The notes beneath the pieces are model-generated. The model searched no databases. It was not told where the DNA came from and saw nothing but the letters and a program-made list of their open reading frames with translations. From positions 30,703 to 94,702 of the forward strand of contig CANQEW010000005.1 in assembly GCA_947596085.1 (NCBI GenBank): a stretch of DNA of 64,000 bases. Reading direction: 5' to 3'. Source of the stretch: an uncultured Clostridia bacterium (GTDB taxonomy: Bacteria > Bacillota > Clostridia > Christensenellales > Aristaeellaceae). Made by a program: the position numbers and the translations under genes. This document shows, one piece after another, positions 50,886-58,820 of this stretch. The stretch's first letter is position 1. Every line of letters starts with the position of its first letter.

Positions 50886-51191
50886 TCACAGCCGTTGGGC
50901 CACGGGCAGCGCGCGCCGCAGCAGCCCCGCGTTGCGCAGAATCGCCCAGGCGGCGGGGCACAGGCTCGCCTGCGTATACGCCGCGTTGCCCGGCTCGGCC
51001 ATCGTCACGGAATAGTTCCCCACGGAGAGCGAGGCGACGCCCGGGGGAAGTCCCTCGCCGCCGCCCTGTTGTTCGTATTCCAGCTGCGCGTCCACGGCGT
51101 CGTCGAACGCCGCTTCCTGCTCCGCGCCCTCGGGGGTGTTGGGATGGATGTAGGCGCGCAGCCGCGCCTCGATCTGCTCCCGCTCGTCCAT
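50886..51191 (-). CDS. Head-tail connector-type protein
   Basis: 101 residues. Acidic N-terminal helix (EQIEARLRAYIHPNTPEGAE) then GVASLSVGNYSVTMAE, a motif common in small proteins between capsid and adaptor genes of siphoviruses (gp6/gp15-like). The ribosome site GGAG lies in the end of the capsid gene. The exact family is uncertain. Confidence 0.6.
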   Translation of the reverse strand: MDEREQIEARLRAYIHPNTPEGAEQEAAFDDAVDAQLEYEQQGGGEGLPPGVASLSVGNYSVTMAEPGNAAYTQASLCPAAWAILRNAGLLRRALPVAQRL

Positions 51192-51194
51192 GGC

Positions 51195-52067
51195 TTACTC
51201 CGCCGCGCTGTGGCAGTAGATGCCGGCGGCGCGGTTTTCGTATACGTCGGCGATGCCCACATTGCGGTAGCCGAACTTCCAGGCGTCCGCCTCCTGGTTC
51301 TGCTCCGGCGGGATCACCTTCGGGGCGACGTGCTTCTGGAACTGAATCACCGCGTCCCTGTGCACCAGCATGAAGTTGATGTTCTTGCCCGCTTCGCCCT
51401 TGGCGTAGCCGCCGTCCTCCTGGCCGCCGGTGGTGCCGTCATTCTGCTGAATGGCCGTATAGAAGCGGCTCTGGGGAACCACGATCACCTGGCTGGCCTG
51501 CTCCATCGCGGCGCGGGAGGCGGTGGTGTCCAGATCGTCCACCGCGCCCTTCAGCGCGGAGGTGATGAACAGAATGCGGTTCTCGGTGGGCACCTCGGCG
51601 TCGTCCATGGCGGCGTGGGCCGCGCGCAGCGCCTCGACCACGGCCTTGCCCGTGCCGAGCGCCGCCTCCTTCTTGCCGATGCCGGTCGCGGAGGCATAGG
51701 TCGCCAGGCGGAAGGCGTCCAACTCGGGCACCACGCGGGTGCGAATGAACTCGCCCGAGAGGCGGCCGAAGGCGATGGCGGCGGTCTCCACGTCGTCCAG
51801 CGAATCCACGGTGAACATGCGGCCGCGGTCAAAGTTGCACTTGACCGTCTCGTTGGTCAGCGTCACGTCGCCGCCTACGTAGCCGGAGTTGCGGGAGTAG
51901 TTCGCCAGGCCGCTCATCTTCATCTTCCAGACGACGAGCTCGTTGGCGTTCATGCCGGCGCGCGCCAGCTCCGGCGCGCCGTCCAGCACGGAGGTGAGCG
52001 AGGCGTTTTTGTACACCTCGTCGAGGATGGGAAGGTACTGCTTGAAGAGTTCAATGCTGTTGGACAT
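51195..52067 (-). CDS. Major capsid protein
   Basis: 290 residues, N terminus MSNSIELFKQYLPILDEVYK. HK97-fold-like features include a long N-terminal arm and the E-loop region NYSRNSGYVGGDVTLTNETV, then FDRGRMFTVDSLDDVETAAI and the A-domain part QVIVVPQSRFYTAI. The C-terminal KNINFMLVHRDAVIQFQKHV is typical of the gp5-like capsid group preceded by a DUF4355/GP20 scaffold. No maturation protease gene is present, as in SPP1-like phages. Confidence 0.88.
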   Translation of the reverse strand: MSNSIELFKQYLPILDEVYKNASLTSVLDGAPELARAGMNANELVVWKMKMSGLANYSRNSGYVGGDVTLTNETVKCNFDRGRMFTVDSLDDVETAAIAFGRLSGEFIRTRVVPELDAFRLATYASATGIGKKEAALGTGKAVVEALRAAHAAMDDAEVPTENRILFITSALKGAVDDLDTTASRAAMEQASQVIVVPQSRFYTAIQQNDGTTGGQEDGGYAKGEAGKNINFMLVHRDAVIQFQKHVAPKVIPPEQNQEADAWKFGYRNVGIADVYENRAAGIYCHSAAE

Positions 52068-52091
52068 ATCCGAATTCTCCTTTCAAATCGA

Positions 52092-52631
52092 TCATTCGCC
52101 GAGACCCGCGGCCATGCGCATGCGCCGCGTCATGCCGCCCTGCGCGCCGCCGTCGGATCTGGGCAGGGAGCGCCCCCTGCGGATGCGCTCGTCCACGCCG
52201 CGCTGGACGGCCTCGCGAAACACCTTTTCCAGCGCGTCCACGCTGGCCGCGCAGCTCTCCATGTCGGCGCAGTTGACAAGCGTTTCCAGTTCGCGGGGCA
52301 GGTCCCGCGCCTGCAGCGCGTCCACGGCCCAGGCACGCAGCTCGCGGCGGTTGAGCTCGGCCTCGCGCCGGGCGAGCTGCTCCTCGCGCTGCCGCGCGGC
52401 CTCGGCCGCGTAGTCGAGGCGCTCGGATTCGCTCATGCTCGCCAGCCGCTCGGTTTCGGCGCGCACTTGCGCGGTGCGCTCCTCGAATTCCTTCCGAAGG
52501 CTCGCCAGCCGCCTTTCGACGGCCTGCTCCACCAGCTTCGCGATCTCCTCCCAGATGATCTCGCGCGGCGCTTCGGCGCGCGCCTCCGCCGCGTCCGGAT
52601 TCAGCGCGACGGCGATGGCATTCTCCTCCAT
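52092..52631 (-). CDS. Phage scaffold protein (GP20/DUF4355-like)
   Basis: 179 residues, almost wholly helical and charged: LVEQAVERRLASLRKEFEER, YAAEAARQREEQLARREAEL, ending in a basic tail. It would template capsid assembly and leave without cleavage. Directly upstream of the capsid gene, as usual. Confidence 0.85.
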   Translation of the reverse strand: MEENAIAVALNPDAAEARAEAPREIIWEEIAKLVEQAVERRLASLRKEFEERTAQVRAETERLASMSESERLDYAAEAARQREEQLARREAELNRRELRAWAVDALQARDLPRELETLVNCADMESCAASVDALEKVFREAVQRGVDERIRRGRSLPRSDGGAQGGMTRRMRMAAGLGE

Positions 52632-52687
52632 AAAATCATTCCTTTCTTTTTTTAAATGTGATTTCCGCGCGCTCGGCGCGCATGGAA

Positions 52688-52712
52688 GGGCCGCGCTTCT
52701 TCGGCGCGGCCC
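52688..52712 (-). terminator. Hairpin between the 63-residue gene and the scaffold gene
   Basis: Perfect 9-bp GGGCCGCGC/GCGCGGCCC stem, 7-base loop, no good T run. Possibly an mRNA-processing or attenuation site that raises capsid/scaffold mRNA. Confidence 0.5.
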
Positions 52713-52723
52713 GGGGCACTTCT

Positions 52724-52915
52724 TTACGCCGGCGCTTCCAACTTCCTTTGCAGCTCTTCGAGCGTGCCGCTCGCCGAAGCAGCGCGAATCGCGCTCATGA
52801 AGTGCTGGCGAAAGTAGCGGTCGGAGCAGCCTGCGCGGCGGTCGATGGCGACGATCTCCTCCAGCAGCCGCAGGAGCAGGTACGCGCCCTCTCGAGAGAT
52901 CGAAATCTCACCCAT
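52724..52915 (-). CDS. Small phage protein between portal and scaffold
   Basis: 63 residues (ISREGAYLLLRLLEEIVAID, ending LEELQRKLEAPA), probably two or three helices. It overlaps the end of the portal gene by 8 bases. The place is usually held by a head morphogenesis protein (SPP1 gp7/Mu F type), which is missing here. Function unknown. Confidence 0.6.
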   Translation of the reverse strand: MGEISISREGAYLLLRLLEEIVAIDRRAGCSDRYFRQHFMSAIRAASASGTLEELQRKLEAPA

Positions 52916-54260
52916 GCCGCGCGTCCCTCTCCTCCGCCGCGGTTTCGATTCGCTCAGTCTCGGTTTGCACGGCCTCCTCGCTCCACTCGTCCCCGCCGTG
53001 CAGGATGCGCACGCGGGTCTCGGCGCTCGCCGCGTCCGCCTCCCGCGCCAGCTTCGCGATCTGCGCCTGCTCGAGCAGGTTCGCGGGCATTGAGCGCGTC
53101 AGGCTGATCTCCACCCGCGCCGCATCCAGCGGAGGAAAGCCGCGCAGTTCCATGAAGCGCGCGAACAGCTTCAGCCGCTGCCGCAACCCCTCCACGAACC
53201 AGCGCTGCTTCACGCCCATCAGCTGTTCCAGCCCCCACAGCTTATAGCGCATCGCCACGCCGGAGGCGTTCGCCGCGAAGCTCTCGTCCGAGAGATCGGG
53301 CACCATCGACAGCTTGTGGATGTCCGCCGCCAGCGCCCGCCGCAGCACCTCCACGTCCGCCTCGCTCATCTGGCGGGCCAGATATTCCGCCTTGGACTGG
53401 CTGTCCGGCAGGCAGAGCGCCTTGTCCTCGCGCAGTTGCCGCCAGGGGGAGCGCCCGCGCTCGTCGGTCTCCAGCGTGCAGCCGGTGAGCACCAGCAGCG
53501 CGTTGACGAACTGCTCCTTGTCGTTCACGCGGTCGGACTGGAGCGCGTCGTAGGCGTCGATCAGCGGCAGCACCCATTCGAAGTCGCCGCGCTCGCCCTC
53601 GTCGTTCCAATACTCCACCAGCGGCACGCCGCCGAAGTAGTGGGGTTCCACGGAAACCTCCTCGAACGCGCCGCGCAGGTTCGCCGCGCGGTACTCGATC
53701 GTGCGGTTTTCGCCCATCACCCACAGCCGCCAGCCCTCCCGTGCGCCGTCGGCGCGGCACTTCGGAATGAGGTACACGCCAAAGAGCGGCCGCATGTCGT
53801 AGCTGTCCTCATACACAACGAAGGCGTCCAGCGGCGACAGCGCCGCCGCGTGGGGACGGCCATCCGCGTCCACGTGCACGTACTCCACGCCGCGGCCGTA
53901 GATCGCAGCGCCGCGGGCGTTCTCCGCATCCACGGCGGAGATCGAACTCCAGCGGTAGGCATCCAGCACAGCTTCCAGCGTGGGGTGCGGCTTCTCTCCT
54001 CCGGGCATAGCGTAGGCCGCCGGTTTGCCGATCAGATATCCGCTGGTCACGGCGACGATGTAGCGCGCGAAGGGATGGGCCACGCGGTGGTTGGGCAGTC
54101 CGGGGCTGCGCACGCGCCGCGCGATGGCGCTCTCGCCGCGATACGCGTCGCCCAGCTTGCGCAGGCGGTCGCAGTTGTCGAGATGCTCCTTCAGCACGCT
54201 CGCGAGCATCTCCGGCGGCGGCATGCCGTCCGAAAGATGCGCGGGGGAACGTTGAATCAT
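52908..54260 (-). CDS. Phage portal protein (SPP1 gp6-like)
   Basis: 450 residues from the ATG at 54260; the frame is open upstream but that part overlaps terL. Portal features are RVAHPFARYIVAVTSGYLIG with the GKP motif, FEWVLPLIDAYDALQSDRVN then FVNALLVLTG, and a C-terminal helical barrel with ELRGFPPLDAARVEISLTRS. Twelve copies form the DNA-entry vertex and connect to TerL. Confidence 0.92.
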   Translation of the reverse strand: MIQRSPAHLSDGMPPPEMLASVLKEHLDNCDRLRKLGDAYRGESAIARRVRSPGLPNHRVAHPFARYIVAVTSGYLIGKPAAYAMPGGEKPHPTLEAVLDAYRWSSISAVDAENARGAAIYGRGVEYVHVDADGRPHAAALSPLDAFVVYEDSYDMRPLFGVYLIPKCRADGAREGWRLWVMGENRTIEYRAANLRGAFEEVSVEPHYFGGVPLVEYWNDEGERGDFEWVLPLIDAYDALQSDRVNDKEQFVNALLVLTGCTLETDERGRSPWRQLREDKALCLPDSQSKAEYLARQMSEADVEVLRRALAADIHKLSMVPDLSDESFAANASGVAMRYKLWGLEQLMGVKQRWFVEGLRQRLKLFARFMELRGFPPLDAARVEISLTRSMPANLLEQAQIAKLAREADAASAETRVRILHGGDEWSEEAVQTETERIETAAEERDARHG

Positions 54261-54295
54261 GTTGCAATTGACACCCCTTTCTTTAATAATGCGCT

Positions 54296-55588
54296 TCAGT
54301 ACAGGTCGCTCCGGGTGGTGGCCACGCGGCGGCCGATCTCCGGCTCCAGCGCGTAGCGGGCGGAGTCGATGGCGTGATTGTCCCGGTCCGGATACTCGGA
54401 CAGGATGTTCCCGTTCCTGTCCTGCGCGTACTCGTAGCCGGAAAACTCCCGGGCGATGTTCGGCGTGCGCTCCGGGTCGATCACGATCTTCCCCAGGTCC
54501 CGCAGCCAGCGCAGTCCGTGCTCGACCGAGCCGGGCCCCTTTCGCACGCCCACGGCCTTCACGCCCCGGCGCGCGAGCTCCGCAATCATGCGCGGGTCGG
54601 CGCTGTCGCAGCGAACGACCGCGTCGGCGCAGCGCGCCTTCGCCTCCCCGGCGAGCCGGTCGACGCTGTTGCGCGCGCCGTAGAACTCGTCCACCGCGCA
54701 GAGCACGCGCCCGCGCCGGTCGTAGGCCCAGCGGGTGAGCGCGTCCGGGTCCGCCGCGAAGCCGAAGTCCAGTCCGCAGTAGAAGCGATCCATGGCCTCG
54801 ATCTCCGCGTCCGAGATTCGGCGAAGCTCCAGATTGTCGAACACCTGCGCGCCGCTGCCCGTGACTTCGCCCAGATACATGTGCCGGTAGGCGCGCTCGT
54901 TGGAGCCGCGCAGCGCCTCGGCCTGAGCGATGAAGTCCGCGCCCAGCCATTTTTCCGGCACGTCCAGATAGCTGCTCGCGTGCACGAGCCGCCCGGGAAC
55001 CGGCCGCAGCGCCTCCTCGTTCACCCAGTTCCGCGCCGACGCCGGTGGATTGTAGGTATAGAAGGTGACGCCGCGGCTGCCGCCGCGCAGCGCGCTGGCG
55101 CGGATCGTGCGCACCGCCTCCATGCCCGAAAACTCCGCCAGCTCCTCGAACCAGAGGAAGCCGAAGTAGCCCCGGGAGAGTTTGATGGACTTCGACTTGC
55201 CCGGATCGTCCGCGCCCCGAAACAGGATGCGCTGGCCGGTGGGGCGGTAGCGAATCTCCATGGGCGACACGCGGCAGTCGAAGAACCGCGCCACGCCCAG
55301 CCGCTCGATGGCCCAGATCACCTGCGCGTACACCGACTCCCGCAGCGTTGCCGCCACCCTCCGATAGACGATGGCGCTGGGCAGGCCGGCCTCCCCGGCG
55401 GCGTCCCGCGCCGCCGCGCCGCGCATCAGGCCCAGCACCAGCTCCAGCGACACGAAGCTCGACTTCGCGGAGCCGCGCCCGCCCTTCAGCCAGTATTCAT
55501 CGTGGTCCCCGCGCCGGATGTCCCGGTGCACCGGCAGAAAGGCCGGGGCGATCAGCTCGCTCAGGCGGACGCGCGAATCATCCGTCAT
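54296..55588 (-). CDS. terL: Terminase large subunit (PBSX/SPP1-type)
   Basis: 430 residues. The ATPase domain has Walker A GGRGSAKS (36-43), Walker B GFLWFEELAEFSG and coupling motif TYNPP. The RNase H-like nuclease has its first Asp in CGLDFGFAADPDAL, then CDSADPRMI, and the C-terminal Asp in DNHAIDSARYALEP. All catalytic acids appear intact, so DNA packaging may still work. It overlaps terS by 11 bases. The relationship is to pac-type headful packagers. Confidence 0.94.
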   Translation of the reverse strand: MTDDSRVRLSELIAPAFLPVHRDIRRGDHDEYWLKGGRGSAKSSFVSLELVLGLMRGAAARDAAGEAGLPSAIVYRRVAATLRESVYAQVIWAIERLGVARFFDCRVSPMEIRYRPTGQRILFRGADDPGKSKSIKLSRGYFGFLWFEELAEFSGMEAVRTIRASALRGGSRGVTFYTYNPPASARNWVNEEALRPVPGRLVHASSYLDVPEKWLGADFIAQAEALRGSNERAYRHMYLGEVTGSGAQVFDNLELRRISDAEIEAMDRFYCGLDFGFAADPDALTRWAYDRRGRVLCAVDEFYGARNSVDRLAGEAKARCADAVVRCDSADPRMIAELARRGVKAVGVRKGPGSVEHGLRWLRDLGKIVIDPERTPNIAREFSGYEYAQDRNGNILSEYPDRDNHAIDSARYALEPEIGRRVATTRSDLY

Positions 55589-56090
55589 CCGAATCGCCTT
55601 CCGGCGCGGCGGCGCCCGCGTCGTCCACGATCACCGGCAGCTCCGGCTCCGCGCGCAGATTGTCCGTAAACAATCCCAGGTGCTTCCCCAGCAGCTCCAG
55701 CGCGCGGTTCTTGTCGTGCATCCGAATTTCGCACTCCACGCCGCTCGGAGTCTGCCTGCGCTTGATCCTCGCCATCGCGGCGGTGTCGTCGTGGGCAATG
55801 TTCTCCCGCACGTCCGACGCGGTGATGTCCATCACGTCCGCCATATCCGCGAAGGCGATGCGCGCCAGTTCCCGCACCACGCGGTCGGCGTTCACTCCCG
55901 TGCGGCGGGAGCGCTCGGCGATTCTGCGGTCGATCTCCTCCCGAAGCCTCGGCTTCTTCGGGTTTCGCGGCGTGATCCAACACGACGCGTTTCTCGCCGT
56001 GCCCGGCGCGTAGCCCGCGCGCAGCGCCGCGTTGACCGCGTTCAGGTCGATCAAATACTCCTCGCAGAATCGCCGCTCGCGCTCGTTCAT
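55578..56090 (-). CDS. terS: Terminase small subunit
   Basis: 170 residues. N-terminal Terminase_2 pattern (ERRFCEEYLIDLNAVNAALR, AGYAPGTARN) with the DNA-binding helix-turn-helix, and a C-terminal helix (MHDKNRALELLGKHLGLFTD). It recognises the packaging start site and feeds TerL. First gene of the late operon. Confidence 0.92.
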   Translation of the reverse strand: MNERERRFCEEYLIDLNAVNAALRAGYAPGTARNASCWITPRNPKKPRLREEIDRRIAERSRRTGVNADRVVRELARIAFADMADVMDITASDVRENIAHDDTAAMARIKRRQTPSGVECEIRMHDKNRALELLGKHLGLFTDNLRAEPELPVIVDDAGAAAPEGDSDDG

Positions 56091-56122
56091 GCCTCATCCC
56101 CCCTTTCCGTGCAAGCGCATTG

Positions 56123-56170
56123 AAAAAGAGAGCCGCGCCTCTCGGCGCAACTCTCTACGATGCCATTATA
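56123..56170 (-). promoter_or_regulatory. Putative late promoter with promoter-proximal terminator
   Basis: Minus strand TGCTATAAT (extended -10, 56170-56165) with a poor -35. Transcription would start near 56158. Straight after it a stem (56155-56151 and 56148-56144 with 56139-56135 and 56132-56128; internal 2x2 mismatch, GAGA loop) runs into UUUUU (56127-56123), all upstream of terS. A 10-bp palindrome AACATATGTT lies at 56198-56207, about 30 bases before the -10. Confidence 0.65.
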
Positions 56171-56222
56171 GCAGGTTCCCGCATGAATTACTATGCAAAC
56201 ATATGTTCGATTATAGATTTTC

Positions 56223-56717
56223 TCACGCCGTGCGGACACTTTTGCCGCTCTCAGCTTCGGCAATCAGCGGCGCGGCCATCTTGAGCGCGGCGCTGTGCAG
56301 ATTGTATACGTTGCGCGGGGTGTAGTTCATCGCCTCCGCCACCTCCTCCCAGGTGCGGTCGTTCAAATAGCGCAGCTCCAGCAGCGCACGCATCCGTTCA
56401 TCCGGCACGCGCGCGATCACGGCGGCAATCTCCCGCTTCATTTCGATCAGTCGGTCGATCTCCGCGTCCAGCTCGCGCTCCGCGTCCACAATCCGCGCGA
56501 CCACGTCCATGCGCGCGTCCGCCGCGGCGCTGCCGATGACGCGCTCGCGCCCGTACGCTGCCGTGCGCCGCTCCGCAAGCGCGCGAAGCTGCTGTATGCG
56601 CTCAAATCCCGCGTCAATTCGCAGGTTCAAGATGTGCGCTCGCCGCAAATACTCCACCGCCGCATTGTATTCCTGTCTCAAAGTCACCGCATTGTACCTC
56701 CATTCTCTGGCGTTCAT
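56223..56717 (-). CDS. DUF1492/ArpU-like phage transcription regulator with sigma-70 region-4-like helix-turn-helix
   Basis: 164 residues if started at the ATG at 56717. The open frame continues to 56798, but that part carries a TTGACA-17-TATTAT promoter for this gene, so it is untranslated. The N-terminal coiled part (NAAVEYLRRAHILNLRIDAG, FERIQQLRALAE) and the C-terminal helix-turn-helix (LLELRYLNDRTWEEVAEAMN, YTPRNVYNLH) match the phage late regulators of the ArpU/DUF1492 group. It probably activates or antiterminates the late operon that begins 130 bases downstream. No good ribosome site is seen. Confidence 0.78.
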   Translation of the reverse strand: MNAREWRYNAVTLRQEYNAAVEYLRRAHILNLRIDAGFERIQQLRALAERRTAAYGRERVIGSAAADARMDVVARIVDAERELDAEIDRLIEMKREIAAVIARVPDERMRALLELRYLNDRTWEEVAEAMNYTPRNVYNLHSAALKMAAPLIAEAESGKSVRTA

Positions 56718-56867
56718 ATAACTGAACACAACATCTAATTCTCGTTCAGTAATTCGCTTTTCTGAACCAATAATAACACGAAGCATGGCCATTGTCAAGC
56801 AGTTTTGTTCGTTTATCTGAATTTTTTTCTAAAAGTAGTTGCATTTCCTGAACTCATATGATACAAT
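56712..56867. promoter_or_regulatory. Lysis/lysogeny control region with repeated repressor sites
   Basis: Minus promoter TTGACA (56798-56793), 17 bases, TATTAT (56775-56770). Plus promoter TTGCAT (56839-56844), 17 bases, TACAAT (56862-56867). Operator-like repeats are GTTCA-N6-TGAAC (56712-56727), GTTCG-N6-TGAAT (56807-56822), GTTCAG-N12-CTGAAC (56744-56767) and a CTGAAC half-site (56848-56853) inside the repressor's own promoter. Confidence 0.75.
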
Positions 56868-56895
56868 GGAGGCAGTCCATGAGGGAGATGATCGC

Positions 56896-57528
56896 ATGTC
56901 CATCGTATCCGAGCGGCTGGACGCCGCCATGAAGCTGCGAAACATGAAGCAAGTCGATCTGGCGAACCGCACGAGGATCGGCAAGTCGTCCATCTGCACC
57001 TACCTCTCCGGCGAGTACGCGCCGAAGCAGGAGAACCTCTACAAGCTGGCTGAAGCGCTGCAGGTGAACCCTGCCTGGCTCATGGGCCGGGACGCGGCGA
57101 TGGAGCCGGAAGCGCCCACCCTGCCGCATCCGGACCTGCTGCGCGTGCGCAAGCGCCGCGTTCGAATGCTGGGAGCGATCGCCGCGGGCGAACCAATCTT
57201 CGCGGATGAGGAGCGCGACAGCTATGTCTGCGCCGACGATGATTTCGAATGCGACTTCGCGCTGCGGGTGTCCGGGGACAGCATGTCGCCCCGGCTGTTG
57301 GACGGCGACATCGTATTTTTCCGGGAACAGGACGATGTGTGCGACGGCCAGATTGCCGCTGTGATCGTGGACGACAGCGCGACGCTGAAGCACGTATACC
57401 ACCTGCCGCACGGCATCCAGCTGGTCTCGGACAATCCCAAGTATCCGCCGATGATCTTCGACGCGCGCAATAGCTCCTACGCCCGCATACTGGGCCTGGC
57501 GGTGGGCTATCAGCGAAAATTGGATTGA
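56896..57528 (+). CDS. Phage repressor: XRE DNA-binding domain plus S24/LexA-type peptidase
   Basis: 210 residues from the ATG at 56896 (GAGGGAG upstream). HTH domain (about 3-65: AMKLRNMKQVDLANRTRIGK, SSICTYLSGEYAPKQENLYK). Cleavage site Ala97-Gly98 in AIAAGEP, catalytic Ser129 in SGDSMSP and Lys165 in TLKHVY are all in place. Such CI-type repressors cleave themselves when RecA is activated, so DNA damage would induce the element. It is divergent from the regulator and late genes, and an own terminator follows. Confidence 0.93.
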   Translation: MSIVSERLDAAMKLRNMKQVDLANRTRIGKSSICTYLSGEYAPKQENLYKLAEALQVNPAWLMGRDAAMEPEAPTLPHPDLLRVRKRRVRMLGAIAAGEPIFADEERDSYVCADDDFECDFALRVSGDSMSPRLLDGDIVFFREQDDVCDGQIAAVIVDDSATLKHVYHLPHGIQLVSDNPKYPPMIFDARNSSYARILGLAVGYQRKLD

Positions 57529-57552
57529 AAATTCGCACAAAAGATTCGAACA

Positions 57553-57574
57553 CGGCGGGGGAAGACCCCCGCCG
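57553..57574 (+). terminator. Terminator of the repressor gene
   Basis: 9-bp stem CGGCGGGGG/CCCCCGCCG with AAGA loop, then CTTATA. Confidence 0.7.
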
Positions 57575-57612
57575 CTTATATGAACCCTTCCGAGCCGGAA
57601 AGGGAATGATCT

Positions 57613-58623
57613 TTAGCTGATGCTGGTCATCGCGCAGCCGCAGCGCGGGCAGAGCGAGCCGGCGCCCGACAGGCAGGTAGTGCCGCAGTTGGAGCAGGTG
57701 CTCGCTCCGGCCGCCACGGGCGCGGCCGCGCCGCAGCTGTAGCAGCCGCCGGAGGCGGAGCTCACGGTCGCCGTCCCCGTAGAGGCCGAAGCTCCGGCCG
57801 CACCGTTGCCCAGCGTCTCGAACGCGCAGGACGACTGGGGGAACAGCGGCAGGCTGAAGAACTCGTCGCAGACGTTCTCCGCGAACTCCTCGGCCGGCGG
57901 CACCTCGCAGAAGCCGTATGTAGGAACCAGGATGTCGACCTCGGCGAGCACCTTCAGCACGACGGTGACGCAGACGGTGATCTCGAAGGTGCAGTTGCCC
58001 TTGTAGCTGCCGGAGACGCAGATGGCGCTCACGAGGCTCTCCAGCGTGAAGGGAATCACGGAGTCGTCCGGGATGCACAGCAAAACGTCCTTATCCACGG
58101 TGATGCTTGCCTGGCCCATCCACTCCTGGCAGCGCTGATCCACGAACAGCACATCCACCGGGACCTCCACCGAGCAGCGCACGCGGCCGTACTGCGGCCG
58201 GTCGCACAGGCGCTCAATGCTGAGGTTCGAGATCGTGCCGGCGGTGGTGGAGCTACGGCAGCTCTCAAAGGTCCAGCTTCCATAGGGCGAGGGCAGCGGA
58301 CAGGGCGTGTTCTCCGCGTTCTCCACGGCCTCCGCATGAGTGATGGGCTGATTCGCGCCGGGGCAGACGCAGACATTTCCGCTGCAGTTGCAGTTGCGGC
58401 CGGTGGGGGCGTTCACGTTCGGGCAATTGCTGCTGGGCAGCACGGGCACGATGTTCTGGATGGTCAGCTCCGTGTTGTCGAGCTGCTGTTGGCTGAGGGC
58501 GCTGTCGTAGACATTCTTGACCTGTATGCAGACGCGCTTGTTCAGACCGTTGAGCACGTTGCCGGCGCCGATCTCGCCCGGACAGCAGTCGCTGTTCGCA
58601 TTCTTATAGCTGTAGAAAGACAT
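57613..58623 (-). CDS. Cys-rich secreted-type or spore-coat-like protein, unknown
   Basis: 336 residues from the ATG at 58623 (GAGGAGG seven bases upstream). No signal peptide. The main domain (about 20-260) is beta-rich with many cysteines: KRVCIQVKNVYDSALSQQQL, SCRSSTTAGTISNLSIERLC, RVRCSVEVPVDVLFVDQ, ITVCVTVVLKVLAEVDILVP. It resembles a repeated domain seen in uncharacterised Clostridia proteins (recalled). A Gly/Ala/Ser linker leads to two CxxC pairs (CYSCG; CSNCG...CPRCG) like a double zinc ribbon. It lies outside the phage operon and beside sporulation genes; a spore-coat role is only a guess. Confidence 0.65.
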   Translation of the reverse strand: MSFYSYKNANSDCCPGEIGAGNVLNGLNKRVCIQVKNVYDSALSQQQLDNTELTIQNIVPVLPSSNCPNVNAPTGRNCNCSGNVCVCPGANQPITHAEAVENAENTPCPLPSPYGSWTFESCRSSTTAGTISNLSIERLCDRPQYGRVRCSVEVPVDVLFVDQRCQEWMGQASITVDKDVLLCIPDDSVIPFTLESLVSAICVSGSYKGNCTFEITVCVTVVLKVLAEVDILVPTYGFCEVPPAEEFAENVCDEFFSLPLFPQSSCAFETLGNGAAGASASTGTATVSSASGGCYSCGAAAPVAAGASTCSNCGTTCLSGAGSLCPRCGCAMTSIS

Positions 58624-58762
58624 GCTCATTCCTCCTCGGATGAAGTGTGAACCTCGGCTCACGTTTCATCCTATGCCCGCGCCGAAAAGTGGTGCGGGCA
58701 TTTGCGCATCCCTCGATCCGACGAATTATTCCTAAAATATGTATAAAATATGATTTTATGTA

Positions 58763-58791
58763 TTGAATTTTACATATTTTTGTAATATAAT
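58763..58791 (+). promoter_or_regulatory. Promoter of the SH3-domain protein gene
   Basis: TTGAAT (58763-58768), 17 bases, TATAAT (58786-58791), in an AT-rich stretch. Confidence 0.8.
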
Positions 58792-58820
58792 GGGTCTTAA
58801 ATGAATTTGGAAGGGAAGCG

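Larger units (their letters stand above)
38415..57528. mobile_element. Compact prophage-like element without integrase or replication genes
   Basis: Gene-by-gene boundaries: the holin stop at 38415 to the repressor stop at 57528. Order from right to left on the minus strand is regulator, TerS, TerL, portal, 63-aa protein, scaffold, capsid, four connector/tail-joining proteins, tail tube, G/GT chaperone, tape measure, Dit, Tal, fibre proteins, XkdX, endolysin, two holin-type proteins; the repressor is divergent. It is a siphovirus-type SPP1/PBSX-like set. No integrase, excisionase, replication or recombination gene is present, and no flanking direct repeat was found by eye, so true ends are unknown. 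Confidence 0.85.

Noticed and set aside
52908..54950. 680-codon version of the portal gene
   Set aside because: The first 230 codons overlap terL on the same strand in another frame and look artefactual; the ATG at 54260 after GAAAGGGG starts a normal portal protein.
38358..57612. att sites or tRNA-linked integration of the phage-like element
   Set aside because: No tRNA gene borders the element, and no direct repeat longer than chance could be matched by eye between the two edges.
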